NCBI GenBank assembly: GCA_025267735.1
Contig: CM046297.1
Coordinates: 28,360,011-28,424,010, forward strand
DNA length: 64,000 bases
Direction of reading: 5' to 3'
Source: Mactra quadrangularis
Lineage: Eukaryota; Mollusca; Bivalvia; Venerida; Mactridae
Below the pieces are notes generated by a model. The model had not been told where the DNA came from and searched no databases. It saw only the letters and a program-made list of their open reading frames with translations. Positions within the stretch are counted from its first letter, which is position 1; every line of letters starts with the position of its first letter. Below are positions 58,301 through 64,000 of the stretch, one piece after another. Both the position numbers and the translations under genes were made by a program.

Positions 58301-60725
58301 AACTATAAATGTCAGAATTTTTTTTGCATGCTATGTATGCAATTAATAACAAGACTGAAAATACACTAATACAATGACATAATGTACAATAGTTCAAGGA
58401 CAATTCTTTCTAATTATTTGTAAGATGTTAACATGATCCAAAGGCTTTAAAAATTATATGATATATATCTACATGCTTTAATCGTATACCCTGGGAAAGG
58501 ATAGTTTAGGTTCAGTAAATGTGCCTGAATCCCTTAGAAATGAGCTTTAGGGGCCGCAGCAACCCTGAACCCCATGATCAAGTCTTTGTCCAGGACCCAT
58601 AGTGGGCCCTTGAATACGGCTCCTAGACCCTCAGTCTGCTTGTTCATTTTCCGCCCCCTATCCCCCCCATAACTGGAAATCCTGGATCCACCTATGTCTC
58701 ATCAATGCCTGTTCTTATAGGAAATGTATAATAATTATAAGATGTAATATATATTGGTGTTTCTCTTTGTTCTTTAAACTACAATGTCATACTATCAATG
58801 TTTTCAGAACTGTAGATTTTGCTCCAGAGTTTGCTAATCAACTTGTTACTACAGCTGTGAATGCTGCAGGTCAAGCCTATATTACTGCTAAAGCTGTATT
58901 TAAAACATGGCAAGATAAACAGGTACAGTTTCTATTTTAACTTACTTTTTACTTAATTTATTATATTAAGCACGAAGCCAAGTCCACTCGTTATAAACAA
59001 CTATAACTATTTTCCAGTTTTCTTGAGCTCTTATGTCTTTTCTTTTCCCTTCATAGTTTCAATGTTAGTGCAGAATGACAATCATTCTAAGAATCTGCGT
59101 AAAACATAGGGCTCTACACCGGTATACGATATATATCGAATACCGGTATTGTTGGTTCGATAGATATATCGGATCGAACGTTTCCGTATCGAAAAAATAT
59201 CGATCAATGACGTCCATACAAATAAAATCCATGCCAAGCAAATCAGTTGATATTTTGTATCGCCAAATTAGCATTTTACTGCTTCCGGTTCAGTATTGGC
59301 AAATCTGTGAACGAACAATCTCATAATACGACATTCCTTTACGCAAAAATCTTACACCAGTTACGTCATGTATTCTTTTTTATTTAAAGGAAGTAACTGT
59401 TGCGGTTAGAATATCCTTTATATGTACTTTCGTTTTCAATTACATGTAGCCCTGAAATCAACAATCAGATAAAATACAGATCAATTCTGGGAAACGAGTA
59501 GTCACTCGAATTTGTCGGACAGATCCCAAATGTCAAGAGAACTTGGTTGATCATATAAATAGCTTAAATTCTGAGACAGTATGTTTTTCCTTTCCCCGAA
59601 TCTCACTTAGACTAACTGGATGCAATATCTCTTTAAAAAATGCAGTCATAGAGTTTAACATTTAAAATATGAATAAGACAGCGCATTTAGTAATATAGTG
59701 CTACTACAATTAAAATAACTGGATAAAACAACAGTTGTATAAAAATATATACATGTATTTATTAATAAAATATCATATGATATATCGAGTATCGATCATT
59801 TTGTATCGATATGAATATCGTATCGATCATTCTGACCGATATAGAGCCTTAGTAAAACATGATGAGTTTTAAAAGATTATTTATATCACAAACACGTTTC
59901 TCCATTCATTTCATTATTTTATATCAGTTTTTCAATTAATGATCTTTCTAACAACAGCAAAACAGTTCATCACCACAGAATATGCCAAATTACTTACAAA
60001 TGGACTAATGGAGAAAAACTTTGTAGGAATCATTTTTCATATCATTTCTATTCTAAGTGTTTAACTGTATCAACAATATTATTGTCAATTATATATTTTT
60101 GTATGAATATGTACAATTTGATAAATAAATATGTTAATTTACATTTTAACTTCAAATACTGCCAAATTGTTTCTTAGCACTCAACTTAGTTTATGCCAAT
60201 AACATCATGACCTTCACCTTTATATGACCTTGACCTTTACATCTCAAATCATTTGTTTATAGTTTTCTTACAAAATGTCAAACAAATCTATTACAGGAAA
60301 AACAACAACATTCTAAAGGTGCCAGACAGAAGACTCCACCTACTGGGTGGAAACCAGCCAGTACACAGTACACGCCCCCAACTGAAGAATTCAAACCTAA
60401 AAAATCTGAATGGAAACCTAAGAGTGAGAACTGGAAACCATCAGAAAATACTTATGAACCTCCCAAATCAACATGGAAGCCTGCCCCTGAATCTGAACCT
60501 GTCCCCCCTGCTGCCCAGTGGGTGCCTCCAAAGGAATCGAAACCTGAACCCCCTAAAGAAAAATGGACTGGACCACCACAAGAGGTTGGACCAATGGGAC
60601 GATTGTTTGAGATGGGTTTCTATGATAGAAGTTTGAATAGAAAACTTCTGAATAAACATAATGATAACATTGAGAAAGTCATACAAGAGTTGTTAAGTAT
60701 GAAAAATAAAGACTGGTATAAATAA
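34975..60725 (+). CDS. NBR1: NBR1 selective-autophagy receptor (PB1-ZZ-coiled coil-FW-LIR-UBA), 22 coding exons
   Basis: NBR1 links ubiquitinated cargo to LC3/GABARAP on growing autophagosomes. Exons: 34975-35079, 36338-36400, 37192-37390, 38232-38321, 39747-39901, 40637-40747, 41571-41748, 42796-42868, 43877-44119, 46798-46986, 48086-48218, 48854-48968, 49532-49728, 50608-50949, 52019-52148, 53098-53286, 53890-54111, 55532-55909, 56595-56761, 57831-57976, 58808-58922, 60297-60725. The total is 3,969 bp, an exact multiple of three, 1,322 residues, with every junction in phase. Domains: PB1 1-86, ZZ 310-347, basic coiled coil about 406-455, FW about 470-575 with Trp 498, 508, 558 and 572, LIR core YIIV 862-865 followed by PLPDCFDLTKPL, helix about 1146-1175, UBA 1280-1322. 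The FW domain separates NBR1 from p62. Human NBR1 is about 966 residues; the extra length is acidic, probably disordered linker. Confidence 0.96.
38232..41748 (+). CDS. NBR1: NBR1 exons 4-7: linker between PB1 and ZZ
   Basis: Exons 38232-38321, 39747-39901, 40637-40747 and 41571-41748 encode residues about 123-300: an acidic, Pro/Ser-rich linker with a HWEPLDELP turn, then FVTFMTKLKRDLRTEIVRDV, a probable helix. All splice sites are GT/AG. No known domain was recognised. Several inverted-repeat elements and a SINE-free MITE lie in its introns. Confidence 0.82.
38335..38700. mobile_element. Inverted-repeat MITE with internally amplified arm
   Basis: The left end AATTTTATTCGACTGTCAGT and right end ACTGACAGCTGAATAAAATT are inverted, as are the inner TGATTTAAATACTC and GAGTATTTAAATCA blocks. 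In the left arm a 51-bp segment CAGTGGCGCATACATTAACC and so on occurs four times (starts 38351, 38402, 38453, 38504). It begins 14 bp after NBR1 exon 4. Confidence 0.88.
38851..39119. mobile_element. GGCAGATC-family element with 7-bp target duplication
   Basis: ACTGTTA flanks both ends (38844-38850 and 39120-39126). The ends are TAGGCAGATCTAGG and the complement of CAGAGGTGGATCCAGG. It is a reverse-orientation copy of 29107-29400, with G/C runs and GTTCGGACCCCCC blocks near the right end. Confidence 0.85.
40455..40540. mobile_element. Palindromic mini-element (hairpin)
   Basis: ACGGGTTTAGAATAGTCATAACTCA is followed after about 15 bases by its inverse TGAGTTATGACTGTTTTACC and CTAAACCCTCGAACCG. 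Almost the whole stretch folds on itself. A relative is at 14200-14285. Confidence 0.75.
41306..41520. mobile_element. MITE, relative of 38335-38700
   Basis: The ends are TATTTTATTCAACTGTCAAT and CACTGACAGAATAAGATTT with inner CCCTGCTGATTTGAATACT and AATTCAGCAGGGTT blocks. The arm is single copy here, so it shows the un-amplified form. Confidence 0.8.
42039..42196. mobile_element. Short relative of the 10057-11793 transposon
   Basis: The ends are TAGTCAGATTCTTCTAGAAC and the complement of TAGCGATTATTCTAAAACAG. Flanks ATGAATT and AAGAATT suggest a 7-bp target duplication with one mismatch. Inner GAAAAGGGCAG and GGGTGTCACCC blocks match the larger element's GC-rich ends. Confidence 0.65.
42796..44119 (+). 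CDS. NBR1: NBR1 exons 8-9: ZZ zinc finger and following segment
   Basis: Exon 42796-42868 reads VYVHDGVYCDGCGCVIVGAR and YKC; exon 43877-44119 continues GNCLDFDFCESCEDKPNKHP and PDHVF. The zinc ligands are Cys 310, 313, 324, 327, 333 and 336 and His 343 and 347, the full ZZ set. The exon then reads MKLRRPCPRAGEINGVQKRL and on to a basic helical region. The donor is GAAAG|GTTTGT, weaker than most in the gene. The continuation chosen keeps phase with exon 46798. Confidence 0.92.
43530..43775 (+). mobile_element. tRNA-headed SINE, family 3 (forward copy)
   Basis: The head CGGCTAGCTCAGTTGGTAGC holds an A box, GGGTTCAATTCCC a B box. The body has GTCATGAGATTATTTC, CTCCTACCAATGATTTTTAA, GTAGGTTGACTGAC, GTGTTGCTACGGCGTTAAAC and ends (AAAC)n. 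It lies in NBR1 intron 8. Confidence 0.85.
44300..46775. repeat. Interspersed repeat interrupted by the 44524-46662 transposon
   Basis: Left part 44300-44523: a C-run, AGGAGTCAGCTTGTCGGTTGG, CAATTTCTCAGCACC, TTCAAACTTTACACATA, CCATTGATTTTTTTGCC. Right part 46663-46775 continues with TTTATGGC, CTCAGCAAC and ends CACAGTCAGTGATAGGTC. An uninterrupted relative is at 54160-54475, so the gap is an insertion. Confidence 0.8.
44524..46662. mobile_element. 2.1 kb TA-flanked inverted-repeat element full of ACACGAT motifs
   Basis: The left end is CAGATATCGGAACGTGCAAG and the right end, inverted, is CAGATCTCGGATCGTGCAAG, two mismatches in 20. TA lies on both sides (44522-44523, 46663-46664), and removing the element restores the host repeat. 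At least 18 ACACGAT motifs lie inside, all on the + strand, plus ACACGTT and ACACGG variants. The middle is a tandem of 350-400 bp units starting near 44884, 45230 and 45630, each with an AATATCGACATTTT, GGTACACGAT, GAACACGATTGAT order. No transposase ORF is visible. The TA duplication suggests the Tc1/mariner group, not proven. Confidence 0.88.
46798..46986 (+). CDS. NBR1: NBR1 exon 10: basic coiled coil
   Basis: It reads KMIGKMTQKEEKKRLKSEKK and EKLKRKEEKLKRR, a highly charged helix, as found between ZZ and FW in NBR1, then MKRERLEILDDDNTVRYDFY. The donor is TATAA|GTAAGT and two bases carry over. The ATG at 46802 is internal, not a start. Confidence 0.88.
47041..47330 (+). mobile_element. 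tRNA-headed SINE, family 1
   Basis: The head GGGTGGATAGCACAGTTGG, the B box GGTTCGAATCC and the full body match 26557-26850. AACCTTTATAT and AACCTTATATA on its two sides may be a decayed target duplication. Confidence 0.85.
47695..48000 (+). mobile_element. tRNA-headed SINE, family 2 (full copy)
   Basis: The head AGTAGTCCAGTGGTAGGACG contains an A box and GGGTTCGAATCCC a B box. The body carries TTCCTTGAGCAAGAAATGTAC, CTCCACCCGG, GGTTGCGCCAATTTGTTGGC, AAAGACTCCTCAGGGACA, ending GCATGAAACTTAGACTGTAA. A near-identical layout is at 50268-50580. Confidence 0.85.
48086..49728 (+). CDS. NBR1: NBR1 exons 11-13: FW (four-tryptophan) domain
   Basis: Exons 48086-48218, 48854-48968 and 49532-49728. The chain runs FITDLTIPDNTKLQPETKFL, TWKMKNTGDGQW, LQWGNIPTP, EVDVPCLNPGEEGNVSVDF and SHWKLHENGMPFGARVWCTI. 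Trp 498, 508, 558 and 572 are the defining tryptophans, with an extra Trp 518. This Ig-like domain defines NBR1 and is absent from p62. In other animals it binds cargo or partner proteins such as MAP1B and TFG. After it comes an acidic, Asn/Glu-rich stretch. Confidence 0.93.
48245..48420 (+). mobile_element. SINE family 1, body only
   Basis: It has GGTTGTACCCTTCCATGAAA, CTCCATTAATAAGTATATGG, GTAGGTGAGTACTGGC and GTGTTGACACTGTG without the tRNA head, 27 bp after NBR1 exon 11. Confidence 0.7.
50268..50580 (+). mobile_element. tRNA-headed SINE, family 2
   Basis: The head GATCCAGTGGTAGGACGC and the B-box-like TGTTCGAACCCC precede the family body (TTCCATGAGCAAGAAATTTACC, CAATTTATCAGCTGCACTAA). 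It ends 27 bp before NBR1 exon 14, close to its branch region. Confidence 0.82.
50608..54111 (+). CDS. NBR1: NBR1 exons 14-17: acidic linker and LIR motif
   Basis: Exons 50608-50949, 52019-52148, 53098-53286 and 53890-54111. Exon 14 carries a tandem ADSEVKDTG repeat. Exon 15 has DLSSAVARLTLEGENRETKQ. Exon 16 starts DVTPLKTPNPEPED. Exon 17 has a run of acidic residues and then DSDYIIVPLPDCFDLTKPL. Tyr 862 to Val 865 form a W/F/Y-x-x-L/I/V LC3-interacting core, preceded by Asp and Ser that favour LC3 binding, and the following PLPDCFD is shared with vertebrate NBR1. Confidence 0.9.
51025..51150. repeat. Fold-back palindrome of CAACTCAACCC units
   Basis: The left arm has AACTCAACCCGAAGACAACT and CAACCCATGC; the right arm has the inverse, CTCGGGTTGAGTTGTCTATG and GGTTGAGTTGTTCC. 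Short GTTGAGTTGTC units are repeated within the arms. It lies 75 bp after NBR1 exon 14. Confidence 0.75.
52640..52715 (+). pseudogene. Decayed duplicate of the NBR1 exon 16 acceptor and start
   Basis: TGTAAAATATTTTCTATGCA and TTATCTAGATGTAACACCAT, TAAAAACACC closely follow the true junction at 53057-53122 (GCAAAATATTTTCTATTTTT, CCCCAGATGTCACACCATTAA). In the same phase it reads DVTPLKTPFKTTWVIF then stop. It retains an AG acceptor, so its use would truncate NBR1 before the LIR. Confidence 0.75.
53405..53885 (+). repeat. GAT/AAT trinucleotide microsatellite next to NBR1 exon 17
   Basis: An imperfect (GATGATAAT)n tract of about 470 bp runs almost to the acceptor at 53889. It creates long open frames (Asp/Asn-rich, Ile-rich, Met-rich) in several frames, none supported as coding. 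Confidence 0.9.
54160..54475. repeat. Interspersed repeat, uninterrupted relative of 44300-46775
   Basis: It has AGGAATCAGCTTGATGGTTGG, CAATTTCTCAGC, TTCAAACTTCACACATAGACC, GGTTATGGTCCATTGATTTT, AGAGTTATGGTCCTTTGATG and CATCACACTCAGTGAAACG, in the same order as the interrupted copy. Confidence 0.78.
55150..55291 (-). mobile_element. Truncated hAT MITE (relative of 20504-20899)
   Basis: Read on the minus strand it starts TAGGGCTGTCACGATATACC, then GCAGCTGCC, and reaches a GGAAAATTTTCC block before similarity ends. Only one end is intact. Confidence 0.75.
55532..57976 (+). CDS. NBR1: NBR1 exons 18-20: long acidic, probably disordered linker
   Basis: Exons 55532-55909, 56595-56761 and 57831-57976. 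They encode residues about 912-1141, rich in Asp, Ser, Asn, Thr and Gly: SHRAVSVDEIFTTSNSIPAR, RDSIPRDSLPREM, DDNKDGDGSDVNGNG, ENILPTEGATGD and ENIVPTQKDCG. No domain is recognised. The ENI(L/V)PT repeat is a small internal duplication. All junctions keep phase. This stretch accounts for much of the extra length over vertebrate NBR1. Confidence 0.82.
57290..57500 (-). mobile_element. SINE family 1 (reverse)
   Basis: On the minus strand: a degenerate B-box region, AAGTGGGTACAGATTC, AACCAGGGAGG, TAATGTCAGTTTTCCTCC, GAAGGAAAGGTGAGTACTGG, CCAGGAAAGCTAGGTTAGG. The head is decayed. Confidence 0.7.
57515..57790 (+). repeat. Second copy of the 13835-14290 repeat
   Basis: GTTAACAATTGCATTGAAG, CATACCATGTCATGAACAG, CTCTACCTGGCTTAATTATGG and TTTAATGTGGTTTCCACATTA match the hnRNP intron 4 copy. 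It ends within 45 bp of NBR1 exon 20. Confidence 0.7.
58198..58695. mobile_element. Long member of the GGCAGATCCAG family
   Basis: The ends are TAGGCGGATCCAAAGG and the inverse AATCCTGGATCCACCTA. It differs internally from 29107 and 38851, with GGGCCGCAGCAACCCTGAAC and a C-run near the right end. Near-matching TTCATCCA and TCTCATCA flanks are a weak target duplication. Confidence 0.65.
58808..58922 (+). CDS. NBR1: NBR1 exon 21: conserved amphipathic helix
   Basis: It reads TVDFAPEFANQLVTTAVNAA and GQAYITAKAVFKTWQDKQ. Alanine-rich with hydrophobic spacing of three to four, it matches the position of the membrane-binding amphipathic (J) helix that precedes the UBA in NBR1. Phase 2 in, phase 0 out. 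Confidence 0.85.
59107..59851. mobile_element. hAT-type non-autonomous element, 745 bp, perfect 8-bp target duplication
   Basis: GTAAAACA lies at 59099-59106 and 59852-59859. The ends are TAGGGCTCTACACCGGTATA and the inverse TAAGGCTCTATATCGGTCAG. Subterminal stretches are full of ATCGAT and CGATATAT pairs. No transposase is visible; the ORFs at 59065-59326 are chance. Confidence 0.92.
59958..60008 (+). CDS. NBR1: Possible alternative last exon of NBR1 (no UBA)
   Basis: An AG at 59956-59957 after CTTTCTAACAACAG opens a phase 0 reading QNSSPQNMPNYLQMD and TAA at 60006. No donor follows. AATAAA is at 60124-60129. Spliced to exon 21 it would replace the UBA-containing exon by 16 codons. The short peptide and pyrimidine tract are the only support. 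Confidence 0.4.
   Translation, partial: QNSSSPQNMPNYLQMD
60297..60725 (+). CDS. NBR1: NBR1 last exon: WKP repeats and UBA domain
   Basis: Phase 0 start EKQQHSKGARQKTPPTGWKP, stop TAA at 60723. Six Trp-centred repeats follow: GWKP, EWKP, NWKP, TWKP, QWVP and KWTG, spaced roughly 8-25 residues. The UBA is MGRLFEMGFYDRSLNRKLLN then KHNDNIEKVIQELL, ending NKDWYK. The MGF loop and the DLL-like end of helix 3 (ELL) are the ubiquitin-binding surface. The terminal DWY is shared with vertebrate NBR1. Confidence 0.94.
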   Translation, partial: EKQQHSKGARQKTPPTGWKPASTQYTPPTEEFKPKKSEWKPKSENWKPSENTYEPPKSTWKPAPESEPVPPAAQWVPPKESKPEPPKEKWTGPPQEVGPMGRLFEMGFYDRSLNRKLLNKHNDNIEKVIQELLSMKNKDWYK

Positions 60726-61520
60726 GCGACAAACAACAACAAAAAACAACAACTAGTAAACAATTATGATTAAACAACAACAAATTAACAATAGAAACAA
60801 CAAACTTTATCGTACTTTTTTTATGTTTTTTTCCCCGAACATTAATATTATGTTTATTGTAAAATGTACACTTGTTTGTTTATTATTGGTGTTTGATATA
60901 ACGACATTCAAATATTTTCTGTTTGCATCAAATTCACTTTCTTAAGTTATATGTGTAATTATATTTCCTGTTTATAACATTTCCATTAACAATGGGCACA
61001 TTCCACAAGGTGATTGCTAGCTAATACTTTTTGAAAGCGATTTTTGTAGTGTAAGAGGTCTACAGAACAGTTTGCTTCAAGCTAGCTAATCCAAGATGGT
61101 AACTTTCTCAAACAAAAAGTTCAGAATTGCAACAAATGAAAAATATTCAAATAAATTATCACCCTGATTTTTCTATTCAACCACTTTGAATAAATATATG
61201 CATTAAATAAAATATATATCAGTATTCTTGAAAAAGAAACATGCTCCCACATGGGGCAGTCATTTTGAAAAAAAAGAATGGTTCCGAATTATACCGCTAG
61301 CAAGAAAAAAAAACTTGCTACATATCGCTAGCTAGCGATTCAATTTTCTCGATCGTAGCAGACCATCCCGTAGGAAATTGCTAGGTGCGATACAAAGCAT
61401 TAGCCTTGTGGAAAATGCCCAATGAGTAATGTGGAGTTTTCATACACTGTGTATGGTTTGATATATATTAGCTTGTACAAGTTGATCTGACCCGTTGTAT
61501 ACTATTTGATAATAAATTTA
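60726..61520 (+). other. NBR1 3' UTR (probable)
   Basis: CAACAACAA-rich sequence directly follows the stop. Candidate poly(A) signals are AATAAA near 61149, 61188 and 61513. An inverted-repeat element occupies 60992-61423. The true end is unknown. Confidence 0.5.
60992..61423. mobile_element. Inverted-repeat element in the NBR1 3' flank
   Basis: ATGGGCACATTCCACAAGG at the left and its inverse CCTTGTGGAAAATGCCCA at the right form the ends. GATTGCTAGCTAAT and GCTAGCTAGCGATTC add inner symmetry. No target duplication is clear and no coding capacity is seen. Confidence 0.75.
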
Positions 61521-62749
61521 AAAATTGTTGTGAATGATTTATCTATCAAGCTATTTTTATTGTAACCTATAAAGATGATGTTGACGCTATGTTGTGATAA
61601 AAGATGATTTAATGCTAAACTTTCCTACCTGCTTAAAAAACAGCCATATACTTAAGTTAAACACAGGCCCATTTCAGAACTCATATATATGGGTTTTTAC
61701 GCTTGTAGGCAGGCTGTACATATAAAGTCAAGAGCAGGGGAAAACCCAAATATTGGAAGTATACCAAATAAACTGGCACTTGGTTAATTTTCATTTGAAA
61801 TCGTATCAATTTTGTTTATACTCCTGGCTTGTATGAAATGACCAACACATTGTTATTAAACACTTACATTATTTACAAAGTGAGTGTTGTGTTTAGGTCT
61901 GAATTTTTTTCTACATTAAGTTCTGAGTATGCATAGTGTGCCAGTTCGACACTTGTCAACTATATCTATTTAGAATTGAGTTTTAATCTTTCACTGACCT
62001 TATTTAATGAAAGTTGTGACAAAATTCATTATTTCTTTACCATGATGTTTGGTTCAACTGACTTTATCATACATTTACCTTGATTTATTGTTGCATATTT
62101 AATGATGCAAATGTGTTTATACATAAATAATGTTGTAATTATGATGTTTTTTTGATAAGAGAAAGTCTTTCATGTGAGAAAGTGACTTAGAGAGAGAAAT
62201 ATTATGAATTATTTTCTTGACCATTCTTAGAAGACTTCCTGGAATGTTTAAAATTGGGGGCAGGGCTGATTGAAAATTGGGGACAGGGCCTGATCGTGAT
62301 TTATATATTTCTTATATATATAATGTTTCAGGAGTTGTTAAGATTACAAAATGAAATGTGTTTTTGATTGGACATTTTTTTAGATATGTTTTGGATATTG
62401 AAAAATGAATTAAAACTTATATTGTGTTTATTCAACATTGGGATGTGCTTAGATTATGTTAGTTGGGAAATGGGCAGAGCTTAGGATTTGTATAATTTAA
62501 AAAGCATAAGGCTTGGATTATGTTGTTCTGATACAGAGGATTAGCCAAGATGGTGCCATTGGTTGATTGAAAAGGGTATTTTATGATTGTAATGTCCATT
62601 TCATTTATTTTAGAAGGCTTTTGCTATGAATGTTGTTCAGTTAAATAAAGGTCAGAGCTTAGATGTTGCATATAGGCATGGAAATTAAGAGTATGAGCTT
62701 AGATTATATAATATGTATATATAGGTATGATATTAAGGGATGGGGCTTA
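61521..62749. other. Intergenic DNA downstream of NBR1
   Basis: AT-rich with no gene recognised. Short GGGGGCAGGGC and GGGGACAGGGCC repeats occur near 62258-62290. GGGCAGAGCTTAGGATT-like strings from 62470 foreshadow the tandem array that follows. Confidence 0.5.
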
Positions 62750-63105
62750 TATTTTATCATATGCATAGATATTTTAATTAAGGGGCAGAGTATAGTATAT
62801 TAAGAATAAGGCATGGTAATTTAGGGGCAGAGTTTAGAATACTAAGAATAAGGCATTATCATTTAGGGACGGAGTTTAGAATACTAAGAATAAGGCATGA
62901 TAAATTAGGGGCAGAGTTTTGAATACTAAGAATAAGGCATGATAATTTAGAGGCAGAGTTTAGAATACTATTAATAAGGCATGATAAATTAGGGGCGGAG
63001 TTTAGAATACTAAGAATATGACATGATAATTATGGGGCGGAGTTTAGAATACTAAGAATATGACATGATAATTATGGGGCGGAGTTTAGAATACTAAGAA
63101 TCTGG
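62750..63105 (+). repeat. About 43-bp tandem repeat
   Basis: Units of AATTAGGGGCAGAGTTTAG, AATACTAAGAATAAGGCATG and AT recur about eight times, the last two nearly identical. A GAGAGAGA tract follows at 63138-63170. Confidence 0.88.
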
Positions 63106-64000
63106 AGAGAAAATATTCATCAAATATAACAAAATGGGAGAGAGACAAGGGGAGAGAGAGAGGCAGAGAGAGTTGCCACCATTATGGCACAGATGGGAGA
63201 GATATCGTATTTTGTATATAAAGTATTTTATAATCACCCTAGATAAATCTTTGTGAATATTTTAAAATAATGTTGTGGATAGGTATTTGATTATGTGTAG
63301 TCTTCATTTATATATTGTTTGTTTTTTTTCATTTTAGAATTGCTTTATACATGTACTTAGTCATATTGATGAGTGTTTTCACTATAATACTTTTTTCAAT
63401 ATTGATGGATCAGCGCAAAACTAGCCTACATCATACATTCTTTAGATGTAGTTAGACTAATTTTGCACTGAAACTTTGAGTTATTCATTTTATTCAATGT
63501 GTACTGCAATATATTTTCATAGTAGGGTACTTCACTGTATCGTGCGTAAAGTTTGACCCCGACCTGACCTTTATGCAAGAATATTCATTACATTGAATAC
63601 GAATGAAGTATTAATGCTCGATTACACCGTGACCGTGAGGATTATAAGCTAAAATTTAACACACAAACATACTTCTATAATTTTACAATCTCTGCCAAAG
63701 TGTAGAATAGGCGTGGTACTGATTTTCGTCAGGATATGTGTAGATAATTATTAGATGCAAATGTGAAAGGTCAGATCGGGGTCAATATTTACACACTATA
63801 TTGTAATCAAGATGATCCACTAATTGTGTAACTTGTTTAGAATAATCAGGCAATGATTTTTTTACATTATTACTCTTATGTCGTACTGCTTATATTAAAA
63901 ATTGAGGGAGCACATGTTAAATTTCTATAAAATGATTTTGGGTGTTTTTTTTTCATAGAAGTGTATTTTTTGCTTGAATATTTAATCCCCTTGCCCACTA
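63106..64000. other. Intergenic DNA at window end
   Basis: It contains a GAGAGAG stretch and an AT-rich remainder. GCGCAAAACTAGCCTACATC near 63413 and its near-inverse GATGTAGTTAGACTAATTTTGC near 63444 form a hairpin. No exon was recognised. Confidence 0.5.

Overview
The window looks like nuclear DNA of a lophotrochozoan animal, most likely a bivalve mollusc. It is AT-rich, its genes have many short exons with GT/AG introns, and it is dense in tRNA-headed SINEs, small terminal-inverted-repeat elements and minisatellites. An innexin gene is present, which fits a protostome. No prokaryotic or viral genes were seen.

Three protein-coding genes, all on the + strand, can be assembled exon by exon with consistent phases. 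(1) About 1.1-4.3 kb: the 3' part of an innexin gap-junction channel, three coding exons, with the first few codons missing. (2) About 9.1-20.3 kb, with untranslated exons probably reaching about 26 kb: an hnRNP A/B-type RNA-binding protein with two RRMs and a very Met/Gly/Asn/Gln-rich prion-like tail. The last coding intron can be retained or spliced, giving 671 or 665 residues. (3) 34,975-60,725: a complete NBR1 selective-autophagy receptor of 22 coding exons and 1,322 codons before the stop. It carries PB1, ZZ zinc finger, a basic coiled coil, the FW (four-tryptophan) domain, a YIIV LC3-interacting region, a conserved helix and a C-terminal UBA. A perfect GTCACGTGAC box (CLEAR/TFEB type), a second CACGTG and a TGACGTCA box lie within 340 bp upstream of its start codon. 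A possible small gene lies at 5.3-5.76 kb.

The rest is introns and intergenic DNA filled with repeats. At least three tRNA-headed SINE families recur in both orientations, one nested inside another at 30.3-30.9 kb. Several non-autonomous DNA transposons have clear inverted ends and target-site duplications: 10.06-11.79, 12.62-13.06, 20.50-20.90, 38.85-39.12, 44.52-46.66 and 59.11-59.85 kb. Tandem arrays occur at 1.7-2.3, 2.5-3.0, 15.9-17.0, 22.5-23.1, 24.8-25.2, 28.0-28.4, 32.4-33.2, 33.8-34.3, 53.4-53.9 and 62.8-63.1 kb.

The most unusual structures are: (a) an innexin exon flanked on both sides by tandem arrays that repeat its own acceptor and donor splice junctions; (b) a 2.1 kb TA-flanked element inside an NBR1 intron carrying at least 18 ACACGAT motifs, all in one orientation; (c) a decayed duplicate of an NBR1 intron/exon junction; (d) an alternative NBR1 last exon that would remove the UBA domain. 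All splice sites were placed by eye from reading frame and GT/AG signals and have no transcript support here.
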